Source: Blautia hansenii DSM 20583 (GTDB lineage: Bacteria > Bacillota > Clostridia > Lachnospirales > Lachnospiraceae). Taken from it: a stretch of DNA of 64,000 nucleotides. Of this stretch, positions 33,967-42,331 are shown piece after piece. Both the position numbers and the translations under genes were made by a program. The stretch is taken from the NCBI RefSeq assembly GCF_002222595.2, contig NZ_CP022413.2, positions 1,876,001 to 1,940,000 of the forward strand. Reading direction: 5' to 3'. The notes under the pieces are model-generated. The model was not told the DNA's origin. It ran no database searches and saw nothing but the letters and a program-made list of their open reading frames with translations. Numbering within the stretch: the stretch's first letter is position 1; each line of letters begins with the position of its first letter.

Positions 33967-34240
33967 AGCTAAAATCTCCTTGTAATCCTGTAAATATAAC
34001 CATTTTTCCATCATCTCTTCTGTGAACAACTCCACAGCCATGACTGTAAGAATTCCACACCAGCCAACCGGGATTTCCTATGGGCTTTTCTTCTTTATTT
34101 GGCTGATACACATAATGAGGTTCTATCCCTTGTTTCTCTTGTTCTAAAGCATTGTTAATTATTTCAGTTTCCGTTGCCACAACACACTTTCCGTTTTTTA
34201 TACCAATAATATAGCTTTCCATAACATTATTCCTCTTCAT
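33959..34240 (-). CDS. Small hypothetical protein
   Basis: 93 aa from the ATG at 34240 (MKRNNVMESYIIG), with AAAGGAAA upstream. Ends in GWLVWNSYSHGCGVVHRRDD. Not recognised. Confidence 0.5.
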   Translation of the reverse strand: MKRNNVMESYIIGIKNGKCVVATETEIINNALEQEKQGIEPHYVYQPNKEEKPIGNPGWLVWNSYSHGCGVVHRRDDGKMVIFTGLQGDFSYV

Positions 34241-34298
34241 AATTGTTTCCTTTTGCTTCCTCATAAGCTGCTAAAATATCACTTGTCCATGCTTCCAT
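34227..34298 (-). CDS. Very small peptide gene
   Basis: 23 aa (MEAWTSDILAAYEEAKGNNY, then EEE). The ATG at 34298 is 9 bases from AGGAG; an ATG three codons earlier touches that RBS. It overlaps the next gene's start, as in coupled operons. Confidence 0.45.
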   Translation of the reverse strand: MEAWTSDILAAYEEAKGNNYEEE

Positions 34299-34322
34299 AG
34301 TTTTCATCTCCTTTTGTACATT

Positions 34323-34347
34323 AAAAAAGACGTGATAATTCACGCCT
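34323..34347 (-). terminator. Rho-independent terminator
   Basis: Minus-strand hairpin GGCGTGA-ATTA-TCACGTC followed by TTTTTTAA. Confidence 0.75.
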
Positions 34348-34370
34348 CTTTCTGTATTTCTATTTTCCCT

Positions 34371-34520
34371 TTAAAACAAAGCTATACAGCCTGTAATAAA
34401 AAATCCTACTTCTGCCATCTTTGCACAAAGTAAAGTTCCTTTCACGTCTGTTTTATCTATTTTTGCAAGTCCTTTTAAGAGGATTGACATAACACCTAAT
34501 ACGATTGATACCTGTGGCAT
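34371..34520 (-). CDS. Small membrane protein
   Basis: 49 aa: MPQVSIVLGVMSILLKGLAK, then a short polar part and a second hydrophobic helix (MAEVGFFITGCIALF). Confidence 0.5.
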   Translation of the reverse strand: MPQVSIVLGVMSILLKGLAKIDKTDVKGTLLCAKMAEVGFFITGCIALF

Positions 34521-34522
34521 GA

Positions 34523-34672
34523 TTATTTATCCTTTCTGTTTCTTTTATCTTCTGCTTTCTTTTCTGATTTAGTCGTGCGTCCTGCACAATATTCAGTACG
34601 TGTATTTTCTCCGCAAGTGTGAAAATATATGCAATTTCTACAAGGGTACTGTGCTTGCTGTTTCATTCTCAT
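34523..34672 (-). CDS. Tiny cysteine-rich protein
   Basis: 49 aa with YPCRNCIYFHTCGENTRTEY, then CAGR and a Lys-rich tail. The four-Cys layout resembles the 35-aa protein at 17.6 kb. Confidence 0.55.
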   Translation of the reverse strand: MRMKQQAQYPCRNCIYFHTCGENTRTEYCAGRTTKSEKKAEDKRNRKDK

Positions 34673-34689
34673 TCTATTCTTTTCCCTTT

Positions 34690-34887
34690 CTATACAAATT
34701 CAATGTAAATAGTATCTGTCAGATTTTTTACCTGTTCACAGCCCACACTTTCTACTGCTTCCTGAATTTCGCTTTCCGTTAAAAAACTACCTTCAAATGT
34801 TCTTTCCACAGCATTAAGAATGGATTGTTGCAAACGTAAAGGTAGTTGACAGGTGTATAATTCTCTATATTTTTCTGGTATTCTCAT
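34690..34887 (-). CDS. Small hypothetical protein
   Basis: 65 aa. MRIPEKYRELYTCQLPLRLQ then a helical segment and VKNLTDTIYIEFV. Not recognised. Confidence 0.5.
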   Translation of the reverse strand: MRIPEKYRELYTCQLPLRLQQSILNAVERTFEGSFLTESEIQEAVESVGCEQVKNLTDTIYIEFV

Positions 34888-34901
34888 TTTCTCTTTTCCC
34901 T

Positions 34902-35285
34902 TTATAATTCTCTATAAAACCTGTAAAAATCAGGATGTCGTTTGAGATAGTGTTCAAAGCTTTTATAACATTCTGCACCATATACAAAAGCTCTTTTCTT
35001 TCCTGCATTGACTGCTTCAAGAAAAATTCCCTTATTTAATTCTTTATAATAATAGCCATGATCAAGCGTATGGCATCCGCTGCCTGTTGCTTTATTTGGT
35101 ACGTATTCAAGGCTAGTTGTAAAGCCGTAGGGGTAGTTTGTAATATCAACGTAAATCATGCTTATGCCATCTGTCATAAGTCCATAGGCATAATCTGGTG
35201 ATTTGTTTATAAACACTCTCAGTCCTTCTGATTTCGCTTTTAACAATTCTTTCTTTAATGCTTCTTTTTCCTCTAAAATAGTCAT
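34902..35285 (-). CDS. Hypothetical protein
   Basis: 127 aa from the ATG at 35285 (MTILEEKEALKKELL), with GAAAGGG upstream; the longer frame would run through a terminator. Contains an aromatic alpha/beta domain ending in the positively charged YLKRHPDFYRFYREL. Role unknown. Confidence 0.6.
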   Translation of the reverse strand: MTILEEKEALKKELLKAKSEGLRVFINKSPDYAYGLMTDGISMIYVDITNYPYGFTTSLEYVPNKATGSGCHTLDHGYYYKELNKGIFLEAVNAGKKRAFVYGAECYKSFEHYLKRHPDFYRFYREL

Positions 35286-35318
35286 ATTTTTCCCTTTCTT
35301 TGAAATATTTTTAGGCAT

Positions 35319-35345
35319 AAAAAAGACTAGGCAAAAGCCTAGCCT
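35319..35345 (-). terminator. Rho-independent terminator
   Basis: Minus-strand stem GGCTAGGC-TTTT-GCCTAGTC followed by T6. Confidence 0.85.
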
Positions 35346-35355
35346 GAAATATATT

Positions 35356-35541
35356 TTATGAAAACTGCAATACACCTGTTTTCAAAAATCTTTTAAACAC
35401 TCTTATAGCATCCTCCTCAAAAAAATTAGCTTTATTGTTGTAGTAGTTAATAATTGCGTCAATAATGCCACCTACTATATTTTCTTTTCCCGCTTTTTTC
35501 CCCATTTCCTTTAAAGTAGCAATCAATTCGATAGTGTTCAT
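35356..35541 (-). CDS. Small helical protein
   Basis: 61 aa. MNTIELIATLKEMGKKAGKE, then IIDAIINYYNNKANFFEED. Not recognised. Confidence 0.55.
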   Translation of the reverse strand: MNTIELIATLKEMGKKAGKENIVGGIIDAIINYYNNKANFFEEDAIRVFKRFLKTGVLQFS

Positions 35542-35560
35542 ATTTTACACTTCCTTTCTT

Positions 35561-35962
35561 TTAATTGTATACACGTCTGAAATCGTGTATTGGTTCTTTA
35601 CAACATTCATAATCTGTCACTGTACCTGAAAAGCCTAAGCGTTGCCCTCCAGAACCTCTTTTGTGCTTCCTGTCGTGTTTCATCATACGTTTATATGTAT
35701 TGAAACTTTCCTTTCTTTTATACTTGATATGGTTCTTGCGGTAGCAATTCCATATTTCTTCCGTCAAGTCGTTTTTATCGTGCGTGAGCACCCATTTTCC
35801 CTGTTTTGGTAAATAGCAATACATTTCTAATTTCTTTGTTCTTTTATGCCGGAAATCATTGGATACTAAAACCATACCATTTTCAAGGTATAAAATAACA
35901 GAACCTATTGGAAAAGTTCTGTTGCGTACTGCTGTTGAGCGTAATAAATATTCTGTTTTCAC
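35561..35962 (-). CDS. Basic hypothetical protein
   Basis: 133 aa, strongly basic (KRMMKHDRKHKRGSGGQRLG). A first beta part (VILYLENGMVLVSNDFRH) suggests a small barrel; RNA or DNA binding is plausible. Confidence 0.55.
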   Translation of the reverse strand: MKTEYLLRSTAVRNRTFPIGSVILYLENGMVLVSNDFRHKRTKKLEMYCYLPKQGKWVLTHDKNDLTEEIWNCYRKNHIKYKRKESFNTYKRMMKHDRKHKRGSGGQRLGFSGTVTDYECCKEPIHDFRRVYN

Positions 35963-35992
35963 TTTTAAAGTCCCCTTTCTTTATAAATGTAT

Positions 35993-36037
35993 ACTATTAC
36001 GGGATTGAAATTTTTCAGTCCCGTAAACTATACACTT
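35993..36037. other. Long imperfect hairpin after the 269-aa gene
   Basis: ACGGGATTGAAA pairs with TTTCAGTCCCGT around a short loop, extended by GTATAC/GTATAG-like arms. No T-run, so it may protect the 3' end of the mRNA rather than terminate it. Confidence 0.45.
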
Positions 36038-36845
36038 ATTTGAAATAGTGTTTCATAACAATCTGGCATACTGTCTGATACAATCCAGAGTAGTTATATG
36101 TAATTTTACCTGTCTTTTTATCCTTTTTACCTCTTACTAAGGTGTTTACCTGTCTTCCGGCAAAGTCTACTACCCCTGTAGCTTCATTCTGACTAAATTT
36201 ATTTCTAAAACCTTTAACGTAGCAATCGTTAAGCAGTTTTTTATCATCAGCGTTCATTTTTACACGAGTTTTGTCAGTGTAAGATGTGGCAAAAGGTAAG
36301 CTGAAAGTATTCTTGATAATGCTTTCTAATTCATTAGAGGCTTTCTTGTATGCCTCTTTTACTTCCTTACTCATTACAAGACAGCCGTCATCATTAGATT
36401 TGGAATTGATATGGATTGTTTCCAGAGCGTCATGCAGAGCTTCCCCTTTAAAAGTTTCTACAAGTGCGAATTTTACAAGTCTGGAGTTGTCCCATGTTGC
36501 CAGTACACGCAATACGTTGCGTACTACTTCGAGTTTGTTGCCGAAATGGTCTTCGTTCTTTTTGGTCATATCAGCAATAACTTTGTTGTATGTATCTTTT
36601 GTTTCAAATAAACTCGTGTTAAGTGTTTCTAATACCTGTTTTTCCGCTGTCAGTTTGGATTTTAAAGCTTTGATTTCTTCCTCGGTAATATCATCTTTTT
36701 TCAAAGATTTTTCAAGTTTTTCAATAGTTTCTTCACTCTGGGAAATAAGCATAGATGTTTCTTCATGTTTTACGGCTGTGAAAAACTCATTTTTCATTTC
36801 AATAGTAGCGTTTTCAGATAAAAAATTGATGTTTAAAGTTGTCAT
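36036..36845 (-). CDS. Hypothetical coiled-coil protein
   Basis: 269 aa. Residues 30-85 form a long charged coiled coil (LISQSEETIEKLEKSLKKDD), followed by a helical domain and a basic C-terminus (VNTLVRGKKDKKTGKITYNY). It is the first gene after the large structured non-coding region and is probably transcribed from the consensus promoter at 37.77 kb. Function unknown. Confidence 0.65.
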   Translation of the reverse strand: MTTLNINFLSENATIEMKNEFFTAVKHEETSMLISQSEETIEKLEKSLKKDDITEEEIKALKSKLTAEKQVLETLNTSLFETKDTYNKVIADMTKKNEDHFGNKLEVVRNVLRVLATWDNSRLVKFALVETFKGEALHDALETIHINSKSNDDGCLVMSKEVKEAYKKASNELESIIKNTFSLPFATSYTDKTRVKMNADDKKLLNDCYVKGFRNKFSQNEATGVVDFAGRQVNTLVRGKKDKKTGKITYNYSGLYQTVCQIVMKHYFK

Positions 36846-37533
36846 AATATCACCTTTCTGCCATCTTTACGGCGTGACGTGCCAATTATTTATAATTATA
36901 GTTACTGTGCTTTTAGCACTGGAAAACAGTCGATTTTTCAACTGCTTTCCAGCATTAAAAGGATTATATAGACAGTAGGGAAACAACGGTCATGCGAGTT
37001 AGCGTTACCCAACGTCAAGAAGTACAAGTGTTACCTTGTCACTCTGCCACTTTGTTTATACTGTCTATCTCTTATATATTGTATGCTACTTATAAGTTTA
37101 CTCATTTTTGAGTTATGAATTCAGTAACAAGTACGCTTTTTTGTGATAGCGTGATTTTTAACGAAATGGTTCGCATTTCTTAATGAGCTTTTTTCGTTTA
37201 TCTGTCAACGTTCACTGCCTAGAATATAAACTAGGATAAACTACTTTTCTCTGGCAAGTTTACTCTTGCCCTACCGCCGAATAAAGTCTAAAAATAGTTG
37301 TTCTATTCGCCGTGTCAAGCCATGCAATCAATTATAAAATATAATATGTTTTGCACTCTTTAGGACTTTTCTGGATAGTCCCTACATCCGTTATATTAAA
37401 TTTGTATATGCACAGTCCTAATAGGATTGCATACTATCCAACTATCACGCAACCTGTTTTATACTATCTAGGATAATACAGCATTGTTGTTCCTTCATTG
37501 GAAAGGTTTTTTGTTTGGGATTATAAGTCAGAC

Positions 37534-37562
37534 TTGACAGAATAGATAAAATACACTAGAAT
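37534..37562 (+). promoter_or_regulatory. Consensus sigma-70 promoter for a small RNA
   Basis: TTGACA (37534-37539), exactly 17 bases, TAGAAT (37557-37562). Faces right into the small RNA below. Confidence 0.8.
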
Positions 37563-37568
37563 AAAAGT

Positions 37569-37643
37569 GTCTAGTTTTTATACAGGTATTATTATCTGTT
37601 TTCTGTCAGAACCGACTATCTTTAGTTGGTTCTGATTTTTTTT
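37569..37643 (+). ncRNA. Small RNA, ~75 nt, antisense to the large minus-strand transcript
   Basis: Begins about 7 bases after the -10 box and ends in a 13-bp terminator hairpin (TCAGAACCGACTA / TAGTTGGTTCTGA) with eight T. Not coding. It overlaps the 5' part of the minus-strand transcript from 37.76 kb, so it could act as an antisense regulator, as copy-control RNAs do. Confidence 0.7.
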
Positions 37644-37769
37644 GTGCTTATTTTCTCCTTTCATTTTGGTGTTGGTTTACAAGTTACATATTGCAAGGGG
37701 TTTACCATTCCTAGACCTAACAAAGAGGTTCGTTTTACAAGATTTGGTATCGTTCCTTGTCATGGTTTT

Positions 37770-37798
37770 ATAATACCACAGTTTTAAGTAGTTGTCAA
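37770..37798 (-). promoter_or_regulatory. Consensus sigma-70 promoter facing left
   Basis: TTGACA (37798-37793), 17-base spacer, TATTAT (37775-37770). Drives the large structured RNA and probably the 269-aa gene. Confidence 0.75.
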
Positions 37799-37817
37799 CC
37801 ATTTTTTATTATTTTTA

Positions 37818-38024
37818 TCATACTTTTTTTATCAATACTTCTGACACTTCATATCCTATAATATTAAGTATGCGGTTAGCGTCATCCAGGCTGAATTGCT
37901 TTTTATTTAAAAGCTTATCAAGTGCTTGTCTTGATATGCCCAGCTTTTCAGCTAGAAATACTTTGTTTATACCATTATTGATAATATAAGTATTTACAAG
38001 GTTTGACAGTTCTTTGTTTGTCAT
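37818..38024 (-). CDS. XRE-type HTH regulator
   Basis: 68 aa, a single helix-turn-helix: NGINKVFLAEKLGISRQALD, then LLNKKQFSLDDANRILNIIG. The small size and position between divergent gene blocks fit a repressor of one or both control-region promoters. Confidence 0.8.
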   Translation of the reverse strand: MTNKELSNLVNTYIINNGINKVFLAEKLGISRQALDKLLNKKQFSLDDANRILNIIGYEVSEVLIKKV

Positions 38025-38142
38025 GTTTTTATACCTCTCCTATTATGTAATATAATATAAAGAGTATACCATACAGAGTAGGTATATTGCTATATGTATA
38101 GGGTTTATTTATGTGTAATGCCTATGCGGTTATAGCAGTATA

Positions 38143-38191
38143 AAATTAAAAAGGTGCAAGACCCTAATAATTTTATAAGACCTTACACCTT
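38143..38191 (-). terminator. Rho-independent terminator
   Basis: Minus-strand 10-bp stem AAGGTGTAAG/CTTGCACCTT followed by TTTAATTTT, 20 bases past the small gene at 38211. Confidence 0.75.
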
Positions 38192-38210
38192 AACCAATAA
38201 TGTTATTTAG

Positions 38211-38351
38211 TTACTTGCTCTTTACTTGCTCTTTAGGTTCATGTGTTTCAATGTATTCTATAATATCCAGAATTTCATCACTTGATAGTCCTTTTTCGCG
38301 CAGTCTACGAATTAGGTTTACTATCTCTTTTCCCGTCATGTAATCACCCAT
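38211..38351 (-). CDS. Small helical protein
   Basis: 46 aa: TGKEIVNLIRRLREKGLSSD then EILDIIEYIETHEPKEQVKS. RBS GAGTGAGAAAGA is weak but well placed. It may be a small regulatory protein of the origin region. Confidence 0.55.
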   Translation of the reverse strand: MGDYMTGKEIVNLIRRLREKGLSSDEILDIIEYIETHEPKEQVKSK

Positions 38352-38459
38352 TCTTTCTCACTCCTCTATATTATAAGCGTTGTTTATGGTTACTTATAAT
38401 ATAATACAGTGTGTGTGGTTTGGCAAGGTGTAAAGCCTTATAAAGTTATCAAAGTGCAA

Positions 38460-38534
38460 TGTGGATAACTCCAATAAGAATTGGAAGTTATTTAATGATT
38501 TATTGGTTTGGGGAAATGTGGATAATGTGGATAA
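38460..38534. other. Putative replication origin: three perfect DnaA boxes
   Basis: TGTGGATAA occurs at 38460-38468, 38517-38525 and 38526-38534, the last two head to tail. They flank an inverted repeat (CCAATAA ... TTATTGG). The surroundings are AT-rich and non-coding. Such a cluster in an accessory element points to a host-DnaA-assisted origin. Confidence 0.65.
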
Positions 38535-38734
38535 ATAAGATTTTTTCCCCGATATGCCAAACAGAAGAACTAAAAGAGGTGTCCCCCTGTCGTTGGTCTT
38601 ATATTACCACACTCTTTCCAAAAAGTCAATCAAGAATTAAAATTTCTTTGCAAAATATGTATTTTACTTACTTTTTTGCGTGTCTAGGGGGTGCTTTAAA
38701 ACTCAAAAAACACCATTTTTCAGGCTATAACCCC

Positions 38735-38930
38735 TTAGCTGGTACATCTACAAACTCTAACCCTCTAAACCCCTCTAAAACCCCCATATTCCCCCTTTTC
38801 TCCCACCATCCTTACTCTTCCTAGTCCCCTTCCAATCTCCCCAATTATCCCCTCATTCGCTCATCTCTCATGCCCCTAAATCTCCTCTCTCATTCTTCAC
38901 ATCAAATCCTCCAAAATATAATATTTCATT
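38735..38930. other. Polypyrimidine tract with minus-strand G-quadruplex motif
   Basis: About 195 bases almost free of G on the plus strand. At 38761-38804 C-runs of 3, 4, 5, 5 and 3 are separated by 6, 7, 5 and 6 bases, which on the minus strand is a canonical G-quadruplex. It lies between the DnaA boxes and the AAA gene. A 121-codon plus-strand open frame ending here looks accidental. Confidence 0.6.
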
Positions 38931-38936
38931 TATATA

Positions 38937-38965
38937 TTGACTTTTCGTTTAGAGTGTGATAGCAT
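38937..38965 (+). promoter_or_regulatory. Promoter of the plus-strand gene block
   Basis: TTGACT, 17 bases, TAGCAT, then RBS AAAGGACG before the AAA ATPase start at 38994. Confidence 0.6.
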
Positions 38966-38993
38966 ACCAATATAATAAAGAAAGGACGTAATC

Positions 38994-40184
38994 ATGAATA
39001 AAATAAACACTTTTAAAACGAACACCCAAAGAAAAATTCGTACCATCTCAAACGCATTTTTCAATAAACAATTAGAAACAGCCACCAACAACACATTGAG
39101 ATTTTTCTCAAATTCACTTAAAGAAAATTTCTATCCAACATTAGATATTGGTGCTAATCGTCAGATATACACTACTATTTCTAACACAATAAAAAGAGCA
39201 GCAAAATCTGCTGAAAAATTCTGCAACAAAAATGGAGATTTAAATCACAATAAAACTATACTTCTAAAAATTGACAACATGAACGCTTACATGTTCATCA
39301 GAACAGCCGATGTATATAATCCATTATCCGGTTGTTATCCCCGATTTTACATTACATTCTTAGGCATCGAAGCACTTAAAGCTAAAATCAAATTTATAAA
39401 CACTATGAACTATGTACAAAATTATGTTCAAAATAACAAAGTAGGTGTTAATACACTTTATTTAGATAAGAACAGAAAAACGCCTAGTTGGGCAATAAGC
39501 TATCAATCAGTAACAAATAAGGGGTTAGATGAAATCTTTTCTGATACAGATATAAGCTATATAAGCAGCTTCTTAAAAGAGTGGAAAACAAATAGAGATT
39601 TATATGAACAGCTAAATATTATTCATAAAACAGGCATCCTACTCTATGGAGCACCCGGAACAGGAAAGACTTCCATCTCAAAAGCAATTGCCAAAGAATT
39701 AAATACAGACCTGTATGTTGTAAATATGGGGGATTTCAATGAAGCTCAAATAGAACGAATAAAAATAGAAATGGACGATTGCGATGAAGATACAAGCATT
39801 ATTCTACTCGAAGATATTGACTGTATATTCTCTACTCGTGATAATCTCAAAACTGAAAATCAGCAAAAAGCTGCACAGTTATTACTCCAGTTTCTTGATG
39901 GTGTATTCTCTATTCCAAATACGGTTTTCATTGCAACTACCAACCACATTGAAGATTTAGACCCTGCACTCATTCGTGATGGACGATTTGATGTTAAAAT
40001 CGAAATGAAAAATCTCTCACAGGAAACCGCAAATAAAATGTGCAAACACTTCAAACTTACAGATGAAGAAATTCTTTCTATATTAGAAAATGAAACATTC
40101 CCTATAAATCCCGCTTATCTCCAAAATAAAATAGTAACTCGCATTATTGAAAGGAGTAAACCATGTCTCTCCATGATGCCCTAG
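38994..40184 (+). CDS. AAA+ ATPase, BCS1-like
   Basis: 396 aa. N-terminal 200 residues form an uncharacterised domain. The AAA module follows: Walker A GAPGTGKTS (about 219-227), Walker B SIILLEDID (about 268-276), sensor 1 FIATTNH and DPALIRDGRFD with arginine-finger-type residues. The order and the DGRFD motif match BCS1/meiotic-clade AAA proteins, which remodel or translocate protein substrates. It heads the plus-strand operon; the next gene overlaps it by 22 bases. Its substrate is unknown. Confidence 0.88.
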   Translation: MNKINTFKTNTQRKIRTISNAFFNKQLETATNNTLRFFSNSLKENFYPTLDIGANRQIYTTISNTIKRAAKSAEKFCNKNGDLNHNKTILLKIDNMNAYMFIRTADVYNPLSGCYPRFYITFLGIEALKAKIKFINTMNYVQNYVQNNKVGVNTLYLDKNRKTPSWAISYQSVTNKGLDEIFSDTDISYISSFLKEWKTNRDLYEQLNIIHKTGILLYGAPGTGKTSISKAIAKELNTDLYVVNMGDFNEAQIERIKIEMDDCDEDTSIILLEDIDCIFSTRDNLKTENQQKAAQLLLQFLDGVFSIPNTVFIATTNHIEDLDPALIRDGRFDVKIEMKNLSQETANKMCKHFKLTDEEILSILENETFPINPAYLQNKIVTRIIERSKPCLSMMP

Positions 40185-40408
40185 TTACTGTGTGCATTGC
40201 ACACTTAACGAAGTTAATCGGTAATCAGGTTTTAGCTGAGTCAATACTCGTAATGTTAGATTCAGATGATAAGTTATTTTGGTATTTAAGCAAAGAGAAG
40301 AAAATAAACAAAACCATTTATGACCACCTATCAAAAGGAAACATAAGTACGGGGGATATATTAAAACTGAAAAAAAATTTGGAGAAACAGTACAATGAAG
40401 ATAATTAA
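40163..40408 (+). CDS. Small helical protein
   Basis: 81 aa. MSLHDALVTVCIAHLTKLIG; entirely helical and overlapping the AAA gene end. RBS GGAG. Possibly a partner of the ATPase. Confidence 0.6.
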   Translation: MSLHDALVTVCIAHLTKLIGNQVLAESILVMLDSDDKLFWYLSKEKKINKTIYDHLSKGNISTGDILKLKKNLEKQYNEDN

Positions 40409-40667
40409 AAAGAATATAGAATATAAAGGTGAAAAGTATCGTGCAGTAATTAAAACAGGAGTCTTTATTACAGTAAAGCTATACAAAACAAACAAGTTTT
40501 TTCCTGTATTTAGAGACTATGCTGATTACTCTGAGTTTACAGACTATCCTGACCTAATTAAAAAAATATTTCATACGTATGAAGATGTAATATTATGTCA
40601 AGAGAAATCAAAAAAATTGTATCAAGATTTACAAGAATGGAACGGAGTGATTGATGAAAACATTTAA
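40395..40667 (+). CDS. Hypothetical protein, tandem paralogue 1
   Basis: 90 aa. IIKKNIEYKGEKYRAVIKTG ... QEWNGVIDENI. It shares its start (K-x-Y-x-x-E-K-Y-x-V-x-I) and end (WNGVI) with the next gene, so the pair arose by duplication. Role unknown. Confidence 0.6.
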   Translation: MKIIKKNIEYKGEKYRAVIKTGVFITVKLYKTNKFFPVFRDYADYSEFTDYPDLIKKIFHTYEDVILCQEKSKKLYQDLQEWNGVIDENI

Positions 40668-40938
40668 AACATTAAAGAAAGAATGCATATATCGAAATGA
40701 GAAGTACAAAGTTGTTATAAGCAAATATATTGGTCAATTTATTGGACTTTGCTATAAAGTAAAAATTCGAAAAGTCAATCGCCTTCATAGTAGAAGTTAC
40801 TACATAGAAAGAATTGATAATACTTATAAAACAGCAGTAGAAGAAGCTTTTGAGCGTTATGGAAAATACTTAGATAATAAAAATGAAGAAGAAAAAGATA
40901 TTCAAGAATTTAATTCATGGAATGGAGTGATTGAATAA
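40654..40938 (+). CDS. Hypothetical protein, tandem paralogue 2
   Basis: 94 aa from the ATG at 40654, 6 bases after GGAG. Begins MKTFKTLKKECIYRNEKYKV and ends NSWNGVIE. Basic middle (YKVKIRKVNRLHSRSYYIER). Paralogue of the preceding gene. Confidence 0.6.
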   Translation: MKTFKTLKKECIYRNEKYKVVISKYIGQFIGLCYKVKIRKVNRLHSRSYYIERIDNTYKTAVEEAFERYGKYLDNKNEEEKDIQEFNSWNGVIE

Positions 40939-41624
40939 TGTTCTACGTAACAGGTGATACACACGGAAACTACGATATATACAAGCTATCAACACCAAGT
41001 CTAAATAAAAATAACATCTCTCTCACCTCTAATGATTACCTTGTTATATGTGGAGATTTTGGATTAGTATGGAATAACTCACCAGATGAAAACTACTGGC
41101 TTGACTGGTTAAACGAAAAGCCATGCACTACTCTATTCGTGGATGGTAATCACGAAAATCATAACCTATTAAATCAAATGAAACCTATGCTGTGGAATGG
41201 AGGATTTGTGCATCAAATTAGACCTAAAGTAATGCATTTAATGAGAGGTCAGATATTTAATATTGACGGAACAACCTTCTTCACTATGGGAGGAGCAGCT
41301 TCGGTTGATAAGCAATTCAGGAAAGAAGGTGTCTCATGGTGGGCTGAAGAAATGCCTTCAGCAGAAGAATATAAAACTGCAAATAAGAACTTAGAAAAAG
41401 CTAATTTCAAAGTAGATTATATTCTTACCCATACTGCTCCTACCTCAATTGTTAATCAATTAATACCAGAAATTAAACCGCCTGATAAACTAACAAACTA
41501 CTTAGAGAATATAAAAGAAAATGTTGATTATAAACATTGGTACTTTGGTCACTTCCATATTGATGAAGATATAGATGATGAGCACACAGTTTTATATAAC
41601 AGTATTATTAAAATTGGAGAATAA
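40938..41624 (+). CDS. Calcineurin-like metallophosphoesterase
   Basis: 228 aa. Metal-binding motifs in order: GDTHG (residues 6-10), GDFG, GNHENH, then TH and GHFHID near the end. A full single-domain phosphoesterase of the phage/plasmid type that acts on phosphodiesters or phosphoproteins. Start overlaps the stop of the upstream gene; RBS GGAGTG. Confidence 0.92.
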   Translation: MFYVTGDTHGNYDIYKLSTPSLNKNNISLTSNDYLVICGDFGLVWNNSPDENYWLDWLNEKPCTTLFVDGNHENHNLLNQMKPMLWNGGFVHQIRPKVMHLMRGQIFNIDGTTFFTMGGAASVDKQFRKEGVSWWAEEMPSAEEYKTANKNLEKANFKVDYILTHTAPTSIVNQLIPEIKPPDKLTNYLENIKENVDYKHWYFGHFHIDEDIDDEHTVLYNSIIKIGE

Positions 41625-41625
41625 A

Positions 41626-41949
41626 ATGAAAAAGAAAATATTGATTGCACTGTTACTCGTTGCTACATTGTCAGCACTTACAGGCTGTTATCAAACCAAT
41701 ACAAATATCAACATTGGCTCTGATAACGAAAATGCTGTAATGCAAGTGGGAATAGGACAGCTTAAAAAAATAAATAAAGGCTATTTATACTACGATGCAA
41801 CAACAAATATCGTGTATTTCTGGAATGGGAAGATATCCAGCGAATATAGCTCAACCGCTCCATCGCCCTACTACGCACCAAACGGATTGCCATATAAATA
41901 TAATCCGTCAACAAATACATTGGAAGAAATAACATTGCAGGAAGAATAA
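41626..41949 (+). CDS. Small lipoprotein
   Basis: 107 aa from the ATG at 41626. MKKKILIALLLVATLSALTG then Cys: a type II signal peptide with lipobox LTGC. The mature part is Asn/Tyr-rich, beta-prone (NKGYLYYDATTNIVYFWNGK). Exported to the outer face of the membrane; could mediate surface exclusion, but that is a guess. Confidence 0.8.
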   Translation: MKKKILIALLLVATLSALTGCYQTNTNINIGSDNENAVMQVGIGQLKKINKGYLYYDATTNIVYFWNGKISSEYSSTAPSPYYAPNGLPYKYNPSTNTLEEITLQEE

Positions 41950-41968
41950 AAAATAAAAAGGTATTCAC

Positions 41969-42316
41969 ATGGAGTCAAACATGAAAAGTCTACTCTCCTC
42001 TTTAGAGAAAGACTCAGAAAACATTAAAGCATATAAAATACAACTCATCCATGAGTTATCCGTTGCAGACCAGAAAATAACTGACATCTACCATTATATA
42101 GAATTTCATCCGCTTAATGCCTGTCAGGGATATAAAATGGCAAAGCTACTACAGGATACATTAAAGGAACGTAGAGAAATTAAGAATGAATTAGAAATCC
42201 TTGGTCAAATATATGGATTTAATCTAAAAAGTATTGCTAATGGTAAATTAGAAAAAGCCTCTAAAACCAAACAGAAAAAATACAAGCCAAGAATATTAAA
42301 AGAATTATTTGAATAA
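41969..42316 (+). CDS. Hypothetical helical protein
   Basis: 115 aa, helical and basic at the end (KTKQKKYKPRILKELF). Not recognised. Confidence 0.6.
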   Translation: MESNMKSLLSSLEKDSENIKAYKIQLIHELSVADQKITDIYHYIEFHPLNACQGYKMAKLLQDTLKERREIKNELEILGQIYGFNLKSIANGKLEKASKTKQKKYKPRILKELFE

Positions 42317-42331
42317 AAGGAGAAATGTAAA

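Larger units (their letters stand above)
36880..37763 (-). ncRNA. Large structured non-coding region (candidate ornate RNA)
   Basis: About 880 bases without a credible gene, downstream of a strong minus-strand promoter. Helices visible: CTGGAAAACAGT/ACTGCTTTCCAG (36919-36952), ATAGACAGTA/TACTGTCTAT closing 36968-37068, CCTAG/CTAGG, GGCAAG/CTTGCC, and a branched unit TGGATAGT/ACTATCCA (37372-37440) enclosing ATGCA/TGCAT and TCCT/AGGA. Size, setting and complexity resemble phage ornate RNAs such as ROOL or GOLLD, but no sequence match was made. Confidence 0.5.

Noticed and set aside
38459..38824. 121-codon plus-strand open frame
   Set aside because: It covers DnaA boxes and a polypyrimidine tract, has no RBS, and composition is unlike the neighbouring genes.
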